A stretch of DNA of 41,578 bases from Paraburkholderia solitsugae (GCF_013177695.1 NZ_WOEY01000173.1:1-41578); one strand, 5' to 3'. Shown: positions 32,857-41,578, numbered from the stretch's first letter. Translations and numbers: made by a program. Notes: generated from the letters alone by a model not told the origin.

Positions 32857-34284
32857 ATGGAAGTATCGAATAAAAGTGAACTGAAGACCGGCCTCAAGGA
32901 GCGCCACATGACCATGATCGCGCTGGGCGGCGTGATCGGTGCGGGTTTGTTTGTCGGCAGCGGTGTCGTGGTCCAGCAGGCCGGTCCAGCGGCGGTTCTG
33001 TCGTTTCTGATTACCGGTGGCCTGATCGTGCTCGTCATGCGCATGCTCGGAGAAATGGCGTGCGCCATGCCGGCGGTTGGCTCGTTTTATGAATACGCGC
33101 GCCTCGCCTTTGCCGGCAAGCGCGGGCCGGGCAAACTGGCCGGCTTTCTGACCGGGTGGATGTACTGGTATTTCTGGGTCATCGTCGTGGCCGTCGAGGC
33201 AGTGGCGGGCGCGAAACTGGTTCAATTCTGGCTGCCGGATACGCTGGCGTGGGCGATCAGTCTCGTGTTACTGGTCGTGTTGACCGCGACCAACCTGATC
33301 TCGGTGGGCAGCTACGGGGAGTTCGAGTTCTGGTTCGCGTCCATCAAGGTGGCGGCGATCGTCGTGTTCCTGTTCCTCGGCGGGCTCTATGTACTGGGTC
33401 TGTGGCCCGCGTCGATGCACACCACCGCCGTGATACCGACGTTGCTTTCGCACGGCGGGCTGATGCCGAAGGGGATCGGGCCAGTGCTGAGCGGTGCCGT
33501 CGCGGCGACGGGTTTTTACTTCGGCGCCGAGATCGTCACCATTGCCGCCGCTGAAGCGCATGAGCCGGTCAAGGCGGTCGCCAAGGCCACCAATTCGGTG
33601 ATCACCCGCGTGCTGATTTTCTATGTCGGCTCGATCATGCTCGTGGTTGCGCTGGTCCCCTGGAATTCGCCGCACATGGCCACGCCGTATGTGAGCGCGC
33701 TCAGTGCAATGGGTATCCCGGCCGCCGCTAACGTCATGAATGCGATCGTGTTGACCGCGGTGCTGTCCGCGCTCAATTCCGGCCTTTACGCAGCGTCGCG
33801 GATGATTTTTGCGCTGACCCGCCACGGCGACGCGCCGGCCGGGCTTGCCAAGGTCAATCGCCGCGGCGTCCCTGTTCGCGCGATTCTGGTCGGCACCTTG
33901 TTCGGCTATGTGTCGGTCGTCATGTCTTACGTATCGCCCGACACGGTGTTCGCATTCCTCGTCAATTCATACGGCACGGTGGCCATTTTCGTCTACGTGC
34001 TGATCGCCGTGTCGCAATTGAAGCTGCGCGCCCGGCTCGAGCGCGAGGCGCCGGAGAAGTTGCGCGTGAGGATGTGGTGCTATCCGTATCTGACCTGTTT
34101 CGCGATTGTCGGCATGGTCGGCATTCTGGTGGCGATGGCGTTCATACCGGCCCAGCGCACGCCGCTGTGGCTCGGCGTGGTGAGTCTCGGCGTGCTGCTC
34201 GTGGCGTATGCATGGCGGGCCCGCAAACGCCGCGCGGCCGGAACTGAAGCGGAATTCGTGGACTATCGGCCTCGTACCCATTGA
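32857..34284 (+). CDS. Amino acid permease, AAT/APC family (GabP/AroP-like)
   Basis: Amino acid/proton symporter of the APC superfamily, 475 aa, about 12 helices. The N-terminus carries the family start LKTGLKERHMTMIALGGVIGAGLFVGSG. Also present are TGWMYWYFWVIVVAVEAVAG in TM3, GAEIVTIAAAEAHEP and SALNSGLYAASRMIFALTRHGDAP. GGAGG is four bases before the ATG. Related proteins carry GABA, proline or aromatic amino acids. It follows the FAD oxidoreductase by 241 bp. An IclR gene is convergent downstream. Confidence 0.9.
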   Translation: MEVSNKSELKTGLKERHMTMIALGGVIGAGLFVGSGVVVQQAGPAAVLSFLITGGLIVLVMRMLGEMACAMPAVGSFYEYARLAFAGKRGPGKLAGFLTGWMYWYFWVIVVAVEAVAGAKLVQFWLPDTLAWAISLVLLVVLTATNLISVGSYGEFEFWFASIKVAAIVVFLFLGGLYVLGLWPASMHTTAVIPTLLSHGGLMPKGIGPVLSGAVAATGFYFGAEIVTIAAAEAHEPVKAVAKATNSVITRVLIFYVGSIMLVVALVPWNSPHMATPYVSALSAMGIPAAANVMNAIVLTAVLSALNSGLYAASRMIFALTRHGDAPAGLAKVNRRGVPVRAILVGTLFGYVSVVMSYVSPDTVFAFLVNSYGTVAIFVYVLIAVSQLKLRARLEREAPEKLRVRMWCYPYLTCFAIVGMVGILVAMAFIPAQRTPLWLGVVSLGVLLVAYAWRARKRRAAGTEAEFVDYRPRTH

Positions 34285-34377
34285 GGCCTGCCTAACGCGC
34301 GCTGTTTGATGTGCAGCGGTGGGTCGTTCGCGATCGCCGCTGCACTCTGCTCATGACAAGCGGGCGGCGCGTCCTTG

Positions 34378-35214
34378 CTACTTCGACACGGCCACCGCAC
34401 CCGTTGTAGCAGGCTGAAGCAGCGGTCCGATGCGCAAGGCTATCTCCTTGAGCTTCGGCACCGCTTTCAACAGATCCTCCAGACTGGAGCGCGCCGTGGG
34501 CGAATGAACGGCCAACGCCGCGAGCACACGGCCATCCTCGACGTGGCGCACCGGCACCGCGACCGCCACCATCCCGCGCACGAACTCTTCGTTGTCGACA
34601 CCGATACCGCGCATGGCGAGGCGGTCGAGTTCCGCTTCCAGCAGATCGACATCGGTCAGGGTGCGGTACGTCATCGATTTGAGCGGCAAGCGCCGGATGA
34701 CGAGTCCGCGCTCGGCCGGCGTCATCTGCGAAAGAAACAGCTTGCCGCTGGCGGTGCAATGCAGTGGGACGCGCGTGCCCGGTTGCAGGTGCAGACGCAG
34801 GGGTTCGCTCGTCTCGACGCGCTCGACGTACAGCACGGTGTCACCGTCGAGCACGGTGAGATTGCAGGTCTCGCCGAGCGTTTCCACGAGCGTGCGCAGC
34901 AACGAGCGGCACGCCCGCGTAAACGTGCTGTTTGCGAGCGTGGTCAGGGCGAGCTGCGCGGCGCGTGGCCCGAGCGCAATAGCGCGATCGGCTCCGCGCG
35001 AGTCCGGCATGTGCGTGACGTAACCGCGTGCTTCGAGCGATTCGATCAGACGCATCAAGGTCGCCTTCGGAATCTGCAGACGTGAGGACAACTGGGAGAG
35101 TGAAGACGGTTGTCCAGCGGATGCAAGTTGTTCCAGCACGCTAAGCGCGCGCAGGACGCGGGTGTCGTCGGCGGGCTCGTGAGCGGGTGAGGGGAGCTGC
35201 GTGGTGTCTCTCAT
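34378..35214 (-). CDS. IclR-family transcriptional regulator
   Basis: IclR-type regulator, 278 aa. It has an N-terminal winged helix (about residues 25-85; SVLEQLASAGQPSSLSQLSSRLQIPKATLMRLIESLEARGYV) and a GAF-like effector domain (LGETCNLTVLDGDTVLYVERVET, LPLHCTASGKLFLSQM). The ATG at 35212-35214 has GGAAGGAAA just upstream; a longer reading frame extends into the promoter region. It is divergent from the GMC oxidoreductase and likely controls it through the ACCGGAT/TCCGGTTT sites between them. A shared half-site near cobS suggests control there too. Confidence 0.87.
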   Translation of the reverse strand: MRDTTQLPSPAHEPADDTRVLRALSVLEQLASAGQPSSLSQLSSRLQIPKATLMRLIESLEARGYVTHMPDSRGADRAIALGPRAAQLALTTLANSTFTRACRSLLRTLVETLGETCNLTVLDGDTVLYVERVETSEPLRLHLQPGTRVPLHCTASGKLFLSQMTPAERGLVIRRLPLKSMTYRTLTDVDLLEAELDRLAMRGIGVDNEEFVRGMVAVAVPVRHVEDGRVLAALAVHSPTARSSLEDLLKAVPKLKEIALRIGPLLQPATTGAVAVSK

Positions 35215-35304
35215 TTTCCTTCCCGAGGCGGATGAAGGTGAATGCAGCCCGAACGGATCAGTGACAACCCGGATGAATGCGCGCGGACAGATTGAATAGT
35301 GAAA

Positions 35305-35418
35305 CGAAAAAGTCGGTTTTCGTACCGGATTAATCAATCGTAACCGGATTTGCTTGAAGTCGAAACTATCATCCAATAAATTGGGACGAAATGATCCGGT
35401 TTTGAAAACAAACGGAAT
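35305..35418. promoter_or_regulatory. IclR-GMC intergenic region with repeated ACCGGAT-type sites
   Basis: ACCGGAT occurs at 35324-35330 and 35343-35349 and inverted (ATCCGGT) at 35394-35400. An inverted CGAAAA-N6-TTTTCG lies at 35305-35322. TCCGGTTT (35395-35402) faces AAACGGA (35410-35416), an imperfect dyad. Repeated and inverted copies between divergent IclR and target genes are typical of operators. Promoter hexamers were not confidently placed. Confidence 0.6.
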
Positions 35419-35434
35419 CGGTACGGAGACATCA

Positions 35435-37096
35435 ATGGTACGGAGTTTCGACTACGTGGTCGTCGGCGCGGGATCGGCTGGTTGTGTCCTCGCCAATCGC
35501 CTCTCTGAAAATGGCCGCTACTCGGTATGCCTGCTCGAAGCCGGGCCGCCCGACCGCTTTCTGTGGATCCATATCCCGATCGGTTACGGCAAGACCATGT
35601 TTCATCCGGTCTACAACTGGGGCTTTTACACCGACCCGGATCCGAACATGCACGGCCGCAAACTCTACTGGCCGCGCGGGCGCACGTTGGGCGGCTGCAG
35701 TTCCATCAACGGGCTGATCTATATTCGCGGTCAGAAAGAGGATTACGACCACTGGGCGGCACTCGGCAATCGTGGCTGGAGTTGGAACGAGTGCTTGCCT
35801 TACTTCCGGCGGCTTGAACACAACGAGCTCGGCGAGTCGCCGACACGTGGGGTCGACGGCCCGTTGTGGGCATCCACGATCAAGCAGCGCCACGAACTCG
35901 TGGATGCGTTTATCGCTGCGTCGAATCGCCTGGGCGTCCCGACGGTCAACGACTTCAATCAGGGCGATCAGGAAGGGGTCGGATACTACCAGTTGACCAC
36001 GCGGCATGGCTGGCGTTGTTCGACTGCCGTTGCTTACCTGAAACCCGCGCGCAAGCGTCCGAATCTGCAGATCGAGACCGACGCGCTGGCGTCGAAGATT
36101 CTCTTCGAAGGCACGCGTGCTACGGGTATTCGCTATGTGCAGCACGGCAAGGAGCACGAAGTGCGCGCGCACCGCGAGGTAGTGCTGACGGCCGGCGCGC
36201 TGCAGTCGCCGCAATTGCTGCAGGTGTCGGGTGTCGGGCCGGCGAAACTGCTCAATGAGTTCGGTATCCCGGTGGTCGCCAATCGAGCCGGCGTCGGCGA
36301 GAATCTGCAGGACCATCTGCAAGTCCGCCTGACCTATGAAGTGACGCGGCCGATCACGACGAACGACTTGCTGCACTCCTGGACGGGCCGCGCGAAGATG
36401 GGGCTGCAATGGGCACTGTTTCGCGAAGGGCCGCTATCCGTCGGCATCAATCAGGGCGGCATGTTTTGCCGCGCGTTGCCGGATGAAGCCAAAACCCCTG
36501 ACATCCAGTTCCACTTCTCAACGCTCTCGGCCGACACCGCGGGCGGCGACGTCCACGCGTTTCCAGGCTGCACCTATTCGATCTGTCAGTTGCGCCCGGA
36601 GTCGCGCGGCAGCGTGCGGATCCGCTCGGGCGACATGCACGACGCACCGTCAATCCAGCCGAATTATCTGGCGACCGATCTCGACCGCCGCACGACGGTC
36701 GCGGGTGTGCGTTTCGCGCGCCGCGTCGCTGCCACGGAGCCCATGGCATCCCTGATGAAACGTGAAGTGCGTCCCGGCCCGCAGGCGCAAAGCGACGACG
36801 AGTTGCTGCACTTTTGCCGCGAATACGGCCAGACGATTTTTCATCCGTCCGGCACCGCGAAGATGGGTGTCGCGAGCGATCCGGGCGCGGTGGTCGACGA
36901 ACGATTGCGCGTGTATGGCACGCAAGGATTGCGGGTGGTCGATTGCTCGATCATGCCGACGCTGGTCTCCGGCAATACCAACGTACCGATCGTGATGGTC
37001 GCTGAAAAGGCGTCCAGCATGATCCTCGACGATGCCCGCGCCGGCGACTTGCCGGCTGGACAAGTGCAATCGCAGAGCATGGAAGCGCATCACTGA
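35435..37096 (+). CDS. GMC-family flavin oxidoreductase (choline/alcohol dehydrogenase-like)
   Basis: FAD-dependent alcohol or choline dehydrogenase-like enzyme, 553 aa. The GAGSAG FAD motif is at residues 11-16, with GMC signature 1 (GRTLGGCSSINGLIYIRG) and signature 2 around GALQSPQLLQVSGVG. Catalytic H470 in IFHPSGTAKMG and the C-terminal SGNTNVPIVMVAEKA are in place. The ATG at 35435 has GGAG seven bases upstream; earlier in-frame codons lie in the promoter. Substrate is unknown: choline, aliphatic alcohols or polyethylene glycols are possible. The MHS symporter follows 37 bp later, probably importing its substrate. Confidence 0.9.
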   Translation: MVRSFDYVVVGAGSAGCVLANRLSENGRYSVCLLEAGPPDRFLWIHIPIGYGKTMFHPVYNWGFYTDPDPNMHGRKLYWPRGRTLGGCSSINGLIYIRGQKEDYDHWAALGNRGWSWNECLPYFRRLEHNELGESPTRGVDGPLWASTIKQRHELVDAFIAASNRLGVPTVNDFNQGDQEGVGYYQLTTRHGWRCSTAVAYLKPARKRPNLQIETDALASKILFEGTRATGIRYVQHGKEHEVRAHREVVLTAGALQSPQLLQVSGVGPAKLLNEFGIPVVANRAGVGENLQDHLQVRLTYEVTRPITTNDLLHSWTGRAKMGLQWALFREGPLSVGINQGGMFCRALPDEAKTPDIQFHFSTLSADTAGGDVHAFPGCTYSICQLRPESRGSVRIRSGDMHDAPSIQPNYLATDLDRRTTVAGVRFARRVAATEPMASLMKREVRPGPQAQSDDELLHFCREYGQTIFHPSGTAKMGVASDPGAVVDERLRVYGTQGLRVVDCSIMPTLVSGNTNVPIVMVAEKASSMILDDARAGDLPAGQVQSQSMEAHH

Positions 37097-37133
37097 GGAA
37101 AAAGCAACGAAGCAAACCATTGGAGGAGGCGCT

Positions 37134-38438
37134 ATGGCAATCGATAAGCGGGTGATCCGCCGCGTTGCATTCGCGAGCGTGATTGGAGCGACGGTTGAAT
37201 GGTATGACTTTTTTCTGTACGGCGTGGTGGCCGGCATTGTGTTCAACAAGCTTTACTTTCCCGCTCACGATCCGCTTGTCTCGACGATGCTGGCCTACGG
37301 CACGTTCGCCGTCGGCTTCGTGACGCGGCCGCTCGGCGGTGTGATCTTCGGTCACTTCGGCGACAAGGTTGGACGCAAGTCCGCGTTGATTTGCACGCTC
37401 GTCATCATGGGGATTTCGACGGCGGGGGTCGCCTTCGTGCCGACCTTCGCTCAGATCGGCATCTGGGCGCCCATTCTGCTGCTCTTCTTGCGCGTGTTGC
37501 AGGGCATCGGGCTCGGTGGCGAATGGGGCGGCGCGGTGCTGATGGCCTATGAATATGCTCCGCCGAACCGGCGCGGTCTGTACGCAAGCTTGCCGCAGAT
37601 CGGCTTGTCGATTGGCCTGTGCCTCGCGTCGGGGATCGTCGCGGGCATTTCCCGGCTGCTGCCGGAAGCGGCGTTCCTCTCGTGGGGCTGGCGGGTCGCG
37701 TTTGGTGCTTCGTTGCTGCTCGTGGTGCTCGGCCTCTACATCCGACTCAAGGTGATGGAGACGCCCGAGTTTCTCGCGCTTAAGCGCAACCGCCGCGACG
37801 TGAAAATCCCGTTCGTCGACATGATCACGCGCTATCGCAGTTCGGTGCTGCTCGGCATGGGCGCACGCTGGATCGACGGGGTGTTTTTCAACATCTTCGC
37901 GGTGTTCATGATCGGCTACCTCACGCAACGTCTTTCGATGAGCCGCACGGAAGCGCTCACCGGCGTGATGATCGCGGCGATGGTGATGTGCTTCTTCATC
38001 CCGTTCTTCGGCAGGATGTCGGACCTGATGGGACGTGCGCGTGTGTATCGCTGGGGCTCGCTGATTTGCGGCGCCTCGGTGCTGCCGGCGTTCTGGCTGA
38101 TGGAGACGCAGGCCGGCAATACGCTGGCGGTCTGGCTCGGCGTGGTGATCCCGTTCGGCATCTTCTACGCCATGGTCTATGGACCGGAAGCCGCGCTCTT
38201 TGCCGAACTGTTCGACCCTGAGGTGCGCTACACCGGCATCTCGTTCGTGTATCAGTTTTCGGGCATCTTCGCGAGCGGCCTCACGCCGATCATCGCGACG
38301 GCGCTGCTACGCCTGAATGGCGGCAAGCCCTGGTACGTGTGCGGCTACGTGATTTTGTCGGCGCTGCTTTCGGCATGGGCCGCGCGCGCGATGGAACGGC
38401 GTGCGAAACCCTTCGACGAGATGGCGGCGGCGCGTTGA
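37134..38438 (+). CDS. MHS-family MFS symporter (ShiA/ProP-like)
   Basis: Metabolite:H+ symporter, 434 aa, 12 membrane helices. The MHS signature start ASVIGATVEWYDFFLYG and FGHFGDKVGRKSALI loop are present, along with LRVLQGIGLGGEWGGAVLMAYEYAP and the central RLKVMETPEFLAL. The ATG at 37134 has GGAGGAGG just upstream, one of the strongest sites in the window. Substrates of relatives include carboxylates, betaine and shikimate. It is co-transcribed with the GMC oxidoreductase, suggesting uptake of that enzyme's substrate. Confidence 0.9.
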   Translation: MAIDKRVIRRVAFASVIGATVEWYDFFLYGVVAGIVFNKLYFPAHDPLVSTMLAYGTFAVGFVTRPLGGVIFGHFGDKVGRKSALICTLVIMGISTAGVAFVPTFAQIGIWAPILLLFLRVLQGIGLGGEWGGAVLMAYEYAPPNRRGLYASLPQIGLSIGLCLASGIVAGISRLLPEAAFLSWGWRVAFGASLLLVVLGLYIRLKVMETPEFLALKRNRRDVKIPFVDMITRYRSSVLLGMGARWIDGVFFNIFAVFMIGYLTQRLSMSRTEALTGVMIAAMVMCFFIPFFGRMSDLMGRARVYRWGSLICGASVLPAFWLMETQAGNTLAVWLGVVIPFGIFYAMVYGPEAALFAELFDPEVRYTGISFVYQFSGIFASGLTPIIATALLRLNGGKPWYVCGYVILSALLSAWAARAMERRAKPFDEMAAAR

Positions 38439-38489
38439 CGGCGCGGTTCGCCGCGGCGATGCGGACGAAGTGCCGTCCACGGTGCGAGA

Positions 38490-38510
38490 TTCCGTTTATA
38501 ATAAACGGAA
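38490..38510 (+). promoter_or_regulatory. cobS promoter with perfect palindrome
   Basis: Inverted arms TTCCGTTTA and TAAACGGAA (9 bp each, perfect) flank TAA. The palindrome contains TATAAT (38497-38502), a consensus -10, so a protein bound here would block RNA polymerase. No good -35 was found. A further TTGTA-N8-TACAA dyad follows at 38515-38532. The half-site AAACGGA recurs at the GMC promoter. Confidence 0.7.
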
Positions 38511-38583
38511 CAAATTGTACCGAAAAATACAACATCGCCCGGCGGCGCCGAACGAATATCCCCGTAGCGGGGAGGAGAATGAA

Positions 38584-39573
38584 GTGACTGATATCGTGAC
38601 TGGCAAACCCGACAGAATGGTCGCGGTACGCACCGTTTTTGGCATCGATTCGAGCCTGATGGTGCCCGCTTTCAGCGAGCGCGACGACCACGTGCCGGAG
38701 ATCGACGAGGTCTACCGCTTCAATCCGGAAGTGACGCTGGCGATTCTGGCCGGCTTCAGCCGTGACCGCCGGGTAATGGTGCAGGGCTTGCACGGTACCG
38801 GCAAATCGACGCATATCGAGCAGGTCGCGGCGCGGCTCAACTGGCCGTGCGTGCGCGTGAATCTCGACGGCCATATCAGCCGCCTCGATCTCGTTGGCAA
38901 AGACGCGATCGTGGTGCGCGATGACCTGCAGGTTACCGAGTTTCAGGAGGGGATCGTGCCATGGGCATTGCAGCGCCCGGTTGCCCTGATCTTCGACGAA
39001 TACGATGCGGGGCGTCCCGATGTGATGTTCGTGATCCAGCGCATTCTCGAGCGCGACGGCAAGTTCACCCTGCTCGACCAGAACCGCGTGATTCATCCGC
39101 ATCCGTACTTCCGCATGTTCGCCACCACCAACACGGTGGGGCTGGGCAACCTGAACGGGTTGTATCACGGCACGCAGGTGCTGAATCACGCGCAGATGGA
39201 CCGCTGGAACGTGGTGGCCACGCTCAACTATCTGCCGCGCGCGGAAGAGGCTGGCATCGTGCTTGCGCGCGTACCGGAACTCGCTGACGAGGCGGGGCGC
39301 GCGCTGATCGAATCGATGGTGAGCGTGGCGGAGCTCACGCGCAAGGGCTTTGCCAGCGGTGACCTGTCGACGCTGATGTCGCCGCGTACGGTGATCAACT
39401 GGGCGGAGAACTGCCAGATCTTCCACGATCCCGCGATGGCGTTTCGTCTGACCTTCCTGAACAAGTGCGATGAGGCCGAGCGTTCGATCGTGGCTGAGTA
39501 TTTCCAGCGCTGCTTCGGGACTGAGCTCGAGGTCGGGGCCAACGCTGAAAACCAGGTAGCGGGTAGCCGCTGA
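38584..39573 (+). CDS. cobS: CobS-like AAA+ subunit of aerobic cobaltochelatase
   Basis: AAA+ ATPase of the MoxR/CobS group, 329 aa, matching CobS length. Walker A is GLHGTGKST (residues 68-76, K74) and Walker B ends LIFDEYD (D138-E139). Other CobS features are RFNPEVTLAILAGF, NLDGHISRLDLVGKDA and FATTNTVGLGNLNGLYHGTQ. The start is GTG at 38584, with GGGGAGGAG upstream; the ATG at 38579 is out of frame. With CobT and CobN it inserts cobalt into hydrogenobyrinate a,c-diamide. cobN is not in the window, so CobN elsewhere or another client is possible. Its stop overlaps cobT by one base. Confidence 0.88.
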   Translation: MTDIVTGKPDRMVAVRTVFGIDSSLMVPAFSERDDHVPEIDEVYRFNPEVTLAILAGFSRDRRVMVQGLHGTGKSTHIEQVAARLNWPCVRVNLDGHISRLDLVGKDAIVVRDDLQVTEFQEGIVPWALQRPVALIFDEYDAGRPDVMFVIQRILERDGKFTLLDQNRVIHPHPYFRMFATTNTVGLGNLNGLYHGTQVLNHAQMDRWNVVATLNYLPRAEEAGIVLARVPELADEAGRALIESMVSVAELTRKGFASGDLSTLMSPRTVINWAENCQIFHDPAMAFRLTFLNKCDEAERSIVAEYFQRCFGTELEVGANAENQVAGSR

Positions 39574-41315
39574 TGACGGCGGACAGACAAGCGACCCTCC
39601 GCGCGGAGCAGCGCGAGGCGCTGTGCGCGGCGGCCGTGCGCGCGCTGACCGGCGACGCCGCGTTGCACTACCGCGAAGGCCGGTTGTGCCGCGATATGCG
39701 GCCTTTGCCCCTGCACGCCCCCCATCTTCGCACCGACCCACAGCAAGACGACTTCGCCTCCCTGCGCGGCGCCGCCGATGGCGCGGCCTTGCGACTCATG
39801 CACTCCGATGCGGCGCTGCACAGCCGGTTATGCCCGAGCGATCGCGTCGAACGCCTGGTGTTCGAACTGCTGGAGCAATTGCGGTGCGAAACGCAGACCC
39901 CGCCCGGCATGCCGGGCCTGGTGCAGAATCTGTGCGATCGTTTCGAGGCCTGGTCGCAGGCTTTCTACCGCTCCGGGCTTGCGGAGGACCATCTCGGCAT
40001 TCTTCTGTACACGGTGGCGCAGATTGCGTGGTCGCGCCTGACAGGCTGGCCCGTACTCGAAGAGACCGAAGGCCTGATCGAAGCCACGCGCGCGGCTATC
40101 GTGCCAGTGCTGGGCGTGTCGCTGGCGGGCCTGCGCCGGCATCGGCAGGAGCAGGGTGCGTTCGCTATCCATGCGCTCGAACTCGCAAGGCTAGTGGGCG
40201 ACATGATCCGTGCCGTCCGCGCCGAGGCGTTGGACGATGCACAGGATGACCCGCAGGAGAGCGACGACAAGGCCCCGCGCACGGAGTTCTCGTTGTGGTT
40301 CGATGTCGAGGACGACGAGTACAAGGACATGGCCGTCGCGCTGACCGGCAAGAGCCGCGTGTTCGAAGCCTCGGAGCAGGGCTATCGGGCCTTTACGACG
40401 CGTTATGACCGCGAGATAGCGCCTGGCGCGCTGGTCCGCAAAGCCTTGCTCAGCGAGTTTCGCGAGCGGCTCGACGAACGCGTCGCGGCCCAGGGCATCA
40501 ACGTGGCGCGGCTCGCGCACGCACTGAAGGCGGCGCTGGCGATCTCGCAACGCGATGGCTGGTCGTTCGGTGAAGAGCATGGCCGCATCGACGGGCGACG
40601 CCTCGCGCAACTGGTCAGTTCTCCCGCTGAACGGCGCCTGTTCCGGCTCGAGCGGAACACGCTCATGGCCGACTGCGCGGTCGGCTTCCTGATCGATTGC
40701 TCGGGCTCGATGAAAGCGCATATCGAGCCGGTGGCGACCATGGTGGACATCCTCACGCGCGCGCTCGACCAGGCGGGCGTGACCACCGAGGTACTAGGCT
40801 TCACCACCGGCGCCTGGAACGGCGGCCGGGCCCGGCTCGACTGGTTGGCGCACGGCCGGCCGCCTCATCCGGGCCGGCTCAATGAACTGTCTCATCTGGT
40901 GTTCAAGGACGCCGCCCGGAGCTGGCGACGCGCTCGCGCCGATATTGCCGCGCTCTTCAAGGCGGACCTGTTTCGCGAGGGCGTGGACGGCGAAGCGGTC
41001 GACTGGGCCTGCGGGCGTCTCGTCGCCCGTCCCGAAGCGAGACGAATCCTGATCGTGATCTCGGATGGCAGCCCCATGGACAGCGCGACGGGCCAGGCCA
41101 ACGACGCCTTCTATCTCGACAACCATCTCAAGGCCGTCGTGGCGCGCCATGAAGCCTCGCGCGATGTGGAGGTGCTGGGCCTGGGTGTCGGGCTGGATCT
41201 CAGCCCGTATTACCGCCATTGTCTGGCGGTGGACCTTTCCGTGCCGCCCGACATGAAGCTGTTTGCTGAGATCGTGGGATGGATCGGTGGGGGTGGGCGG
41301 ACTGGCAGGAGGTAG
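39573..41315 (+). CDS. cobT: CobT-like VWA-domain subunit of aerobic cobaltochelatase
   Basis: CobT-like protein, 580 aa, the CobS partner. An acidic linker lies at about residues 218-240 (DDAQDDPQESDDKA). A C-terminal von Willebrand A domain (from about 370) carries a MIDAS motif D375-C-S377-G-S379 in FLIDCSGSMK, and later VISDGSPMD. The ATG overlaps the cobS stop (TGATG). The CobST ring remodels CobN for metal insertion in aerobic B12 synthesis. A 6-bp hairpin (41321-41338) follows without a T-run. No B12 riboswitch is upstream. Confidence 0.88.
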   Translation: MTADRQATLRAEQREALCAAAVRALTGDAALHYREGRLCRDMRPLPLHAPHLRTDPQQDDFASLRGAADGAALRLMHSDAALHSRLCPSDRVERLVFELLEQLRCETQTPPGMPGLVQNLCDRFEAWSQAFYRSGLAEDHLGILLYTVAQIAWSRLTGWPVLEETEGLIEATRAAIVPVLGVSLAGLRRHRQEQGAFAIHALELARLVGDMIRAVRAEALDDAQDDPQESDDKAPRTEFSLWFDVEDDEYKDMAVALTGKSRVFEASEQGYRAFTTRYDREIAPGALVRKALLSEFRERLDERVAAQGINVARLAHALKAALAISQRDGWSFGEEHGRIDGRRLAQLVSSPAERRLFRLERNTLMADCAVGFLIDCSGSMKAHIEPVATMVDILTRALDQAGVTTEVLGFTTGAWNGGRARLDWLAHGRPPHPGRLNELSHLVFKDAARSWRRARADIAALFKADLFREGVDGEAVDWACGRLVARPEARRILIVISDGSPMDSATGQANDAFYLDNHLKAVVARHEASRDVEVLGLGVGLDLSPYYRHCLAVDLSVPPDMKLFAEIVGWIGGGGRTGRR

Positions 41316-41578
41316 CCGGTCCCGCTGCCTTGCGGGAATAGCTGGCACAGCGAACACAGGATCAGAGCGCAACCGATCACAACAGCACGCCGAACGCGCC
41401 GCGCTGCTATTGGAGGTATGACCGGGATTCATAAAAAATCCGCCACATCTCGTAGCTTCTCAATAACCCGGGGCGAACACGGGGGCATCTGTGCGCCGCG
41501 GCTGTGAACCTGCAGAGAAGATAGGCCGACAACTTGCTCGCACCCGGTGATGAATTGCGCTTGTAAACGACGGAGTGT
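41316..41578. other. Intergenic end of window, no gene recognised
   Basis: This 263-bp stretch begins with the hairpin TCCCGC-N6-GCGGGA (41321-41338) after cobT. An ATG at 41418 opens a 29-codon frame with a GGAGGT too close to the start, and it has no recognisable features. No riboswitch, tRNA or IS end is seen. Confidence 0.4.

Noticed and set aside
38439..38583. Cobalamin riboswitch ahead of cobST
   Set aside because: The 145-bp leader has no B12-box-like sequence or the expected long structured aptamer; it holds a short palindromic promoter instead.
38290..39741. A 483-codon open frame antisense to cobS
   Set aside because: Shadow of the CobS reading frame; no recognisable protein features.
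41409..41507. Small gene with GGAGGT at the window end
   Set aside because: Only 29 codons, the Shine-Dalgarno is too close to the ATG, and the translation has no features.

Overview
The window is GC-rich chromosomal DNA of a Burkholderia/Paraburkholderia-type betaproteobacterium. This is inferred from codon use, gene content (split hpaG, MocR-like boxes, many MFS, APC, MHS and SSS transporters, T6SS genes) and a large inverted-repeat intergenic element. No rRNA, tRNA, CRISPR array or intact insertion sequence was seen.

Region 1 (1-840) has no credible gene. It holds a ~490-bp element with ~110-bp inverted arms (145-637) and a duplicated ~60-bp stretch. Region 2 (840-7816) is a complete meta-cleavage operon for homoprotocatechuate (3,4-dihydroxyphenylacetate), read leftward as hpaG1-G2-E-D-F-H-I. 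A divergent MarR regulator, hpaR, and a 14-bp palindrome at the promoter control it. Products are pyruvate and succinate semialdehyde; the upstream hydroxylase hpaBC is not here. Region 3 (7905-10725) is a relic type VI secretion locus: tssE, the 3' half of hcp, the 3' end of tssF, then tssG and tssJ. The hcp and tssF stumps are fused head to head, both without N-termini, and a CATGG pentamer array follows tssJ.

Region 4 (10752-20995) carries a D-amino-acid aldolase/dehydratase-like enzyme with a HAD hydrolase and a LysR regulator, a sulfotransferase-like orphan, an acylating aldehyde dehydrogenase (mmsA) behind repeated ATACAGT boxes, a PuuA-like glutamine synthetase sharing a bidirectional terminator with mmsA, and a marR-isochorismatase-MFS operon with a large palindromic operator. 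Region 5 (21110-25979) has a membrane-anchored TPR protein, an ArsR-type regulator divergent from a DHA2 drug exporter, and a TauE/SafE permease.

Region 6 (26226-34284) contains a tight cassette (DUF3311 protein, sodium/solute symporter, YtcJ-like amidohydrolase, overlapping CobW/COG0523 metallochaperone GTPase). A SnoaL-like protein, a PuuB-like FAD oxidoreductase and an amino acid permease follow. Region 7 (34378-41315) has an IclR regulator divergent from a GMC oxidoreductase and MHS symporter, then cobS-cobT (aerobic cobaltochelatase subunits) behind a perfect palindrome containing TATAAT. Similar TCCG-TTT/AAACGGA half-sites occur at the GMC and cobS promoters, suggesting one regulon.

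The most unusual items are the head-to-head T6SS relic, the inverted-repeat element, the 13-bp tandem array running into the hpaF stop codon, the amidohydrolase/CobW coupling and the GMC-MHS-CobST linkage. All functions are inferred by reading the protein sequences; no database search was possible.
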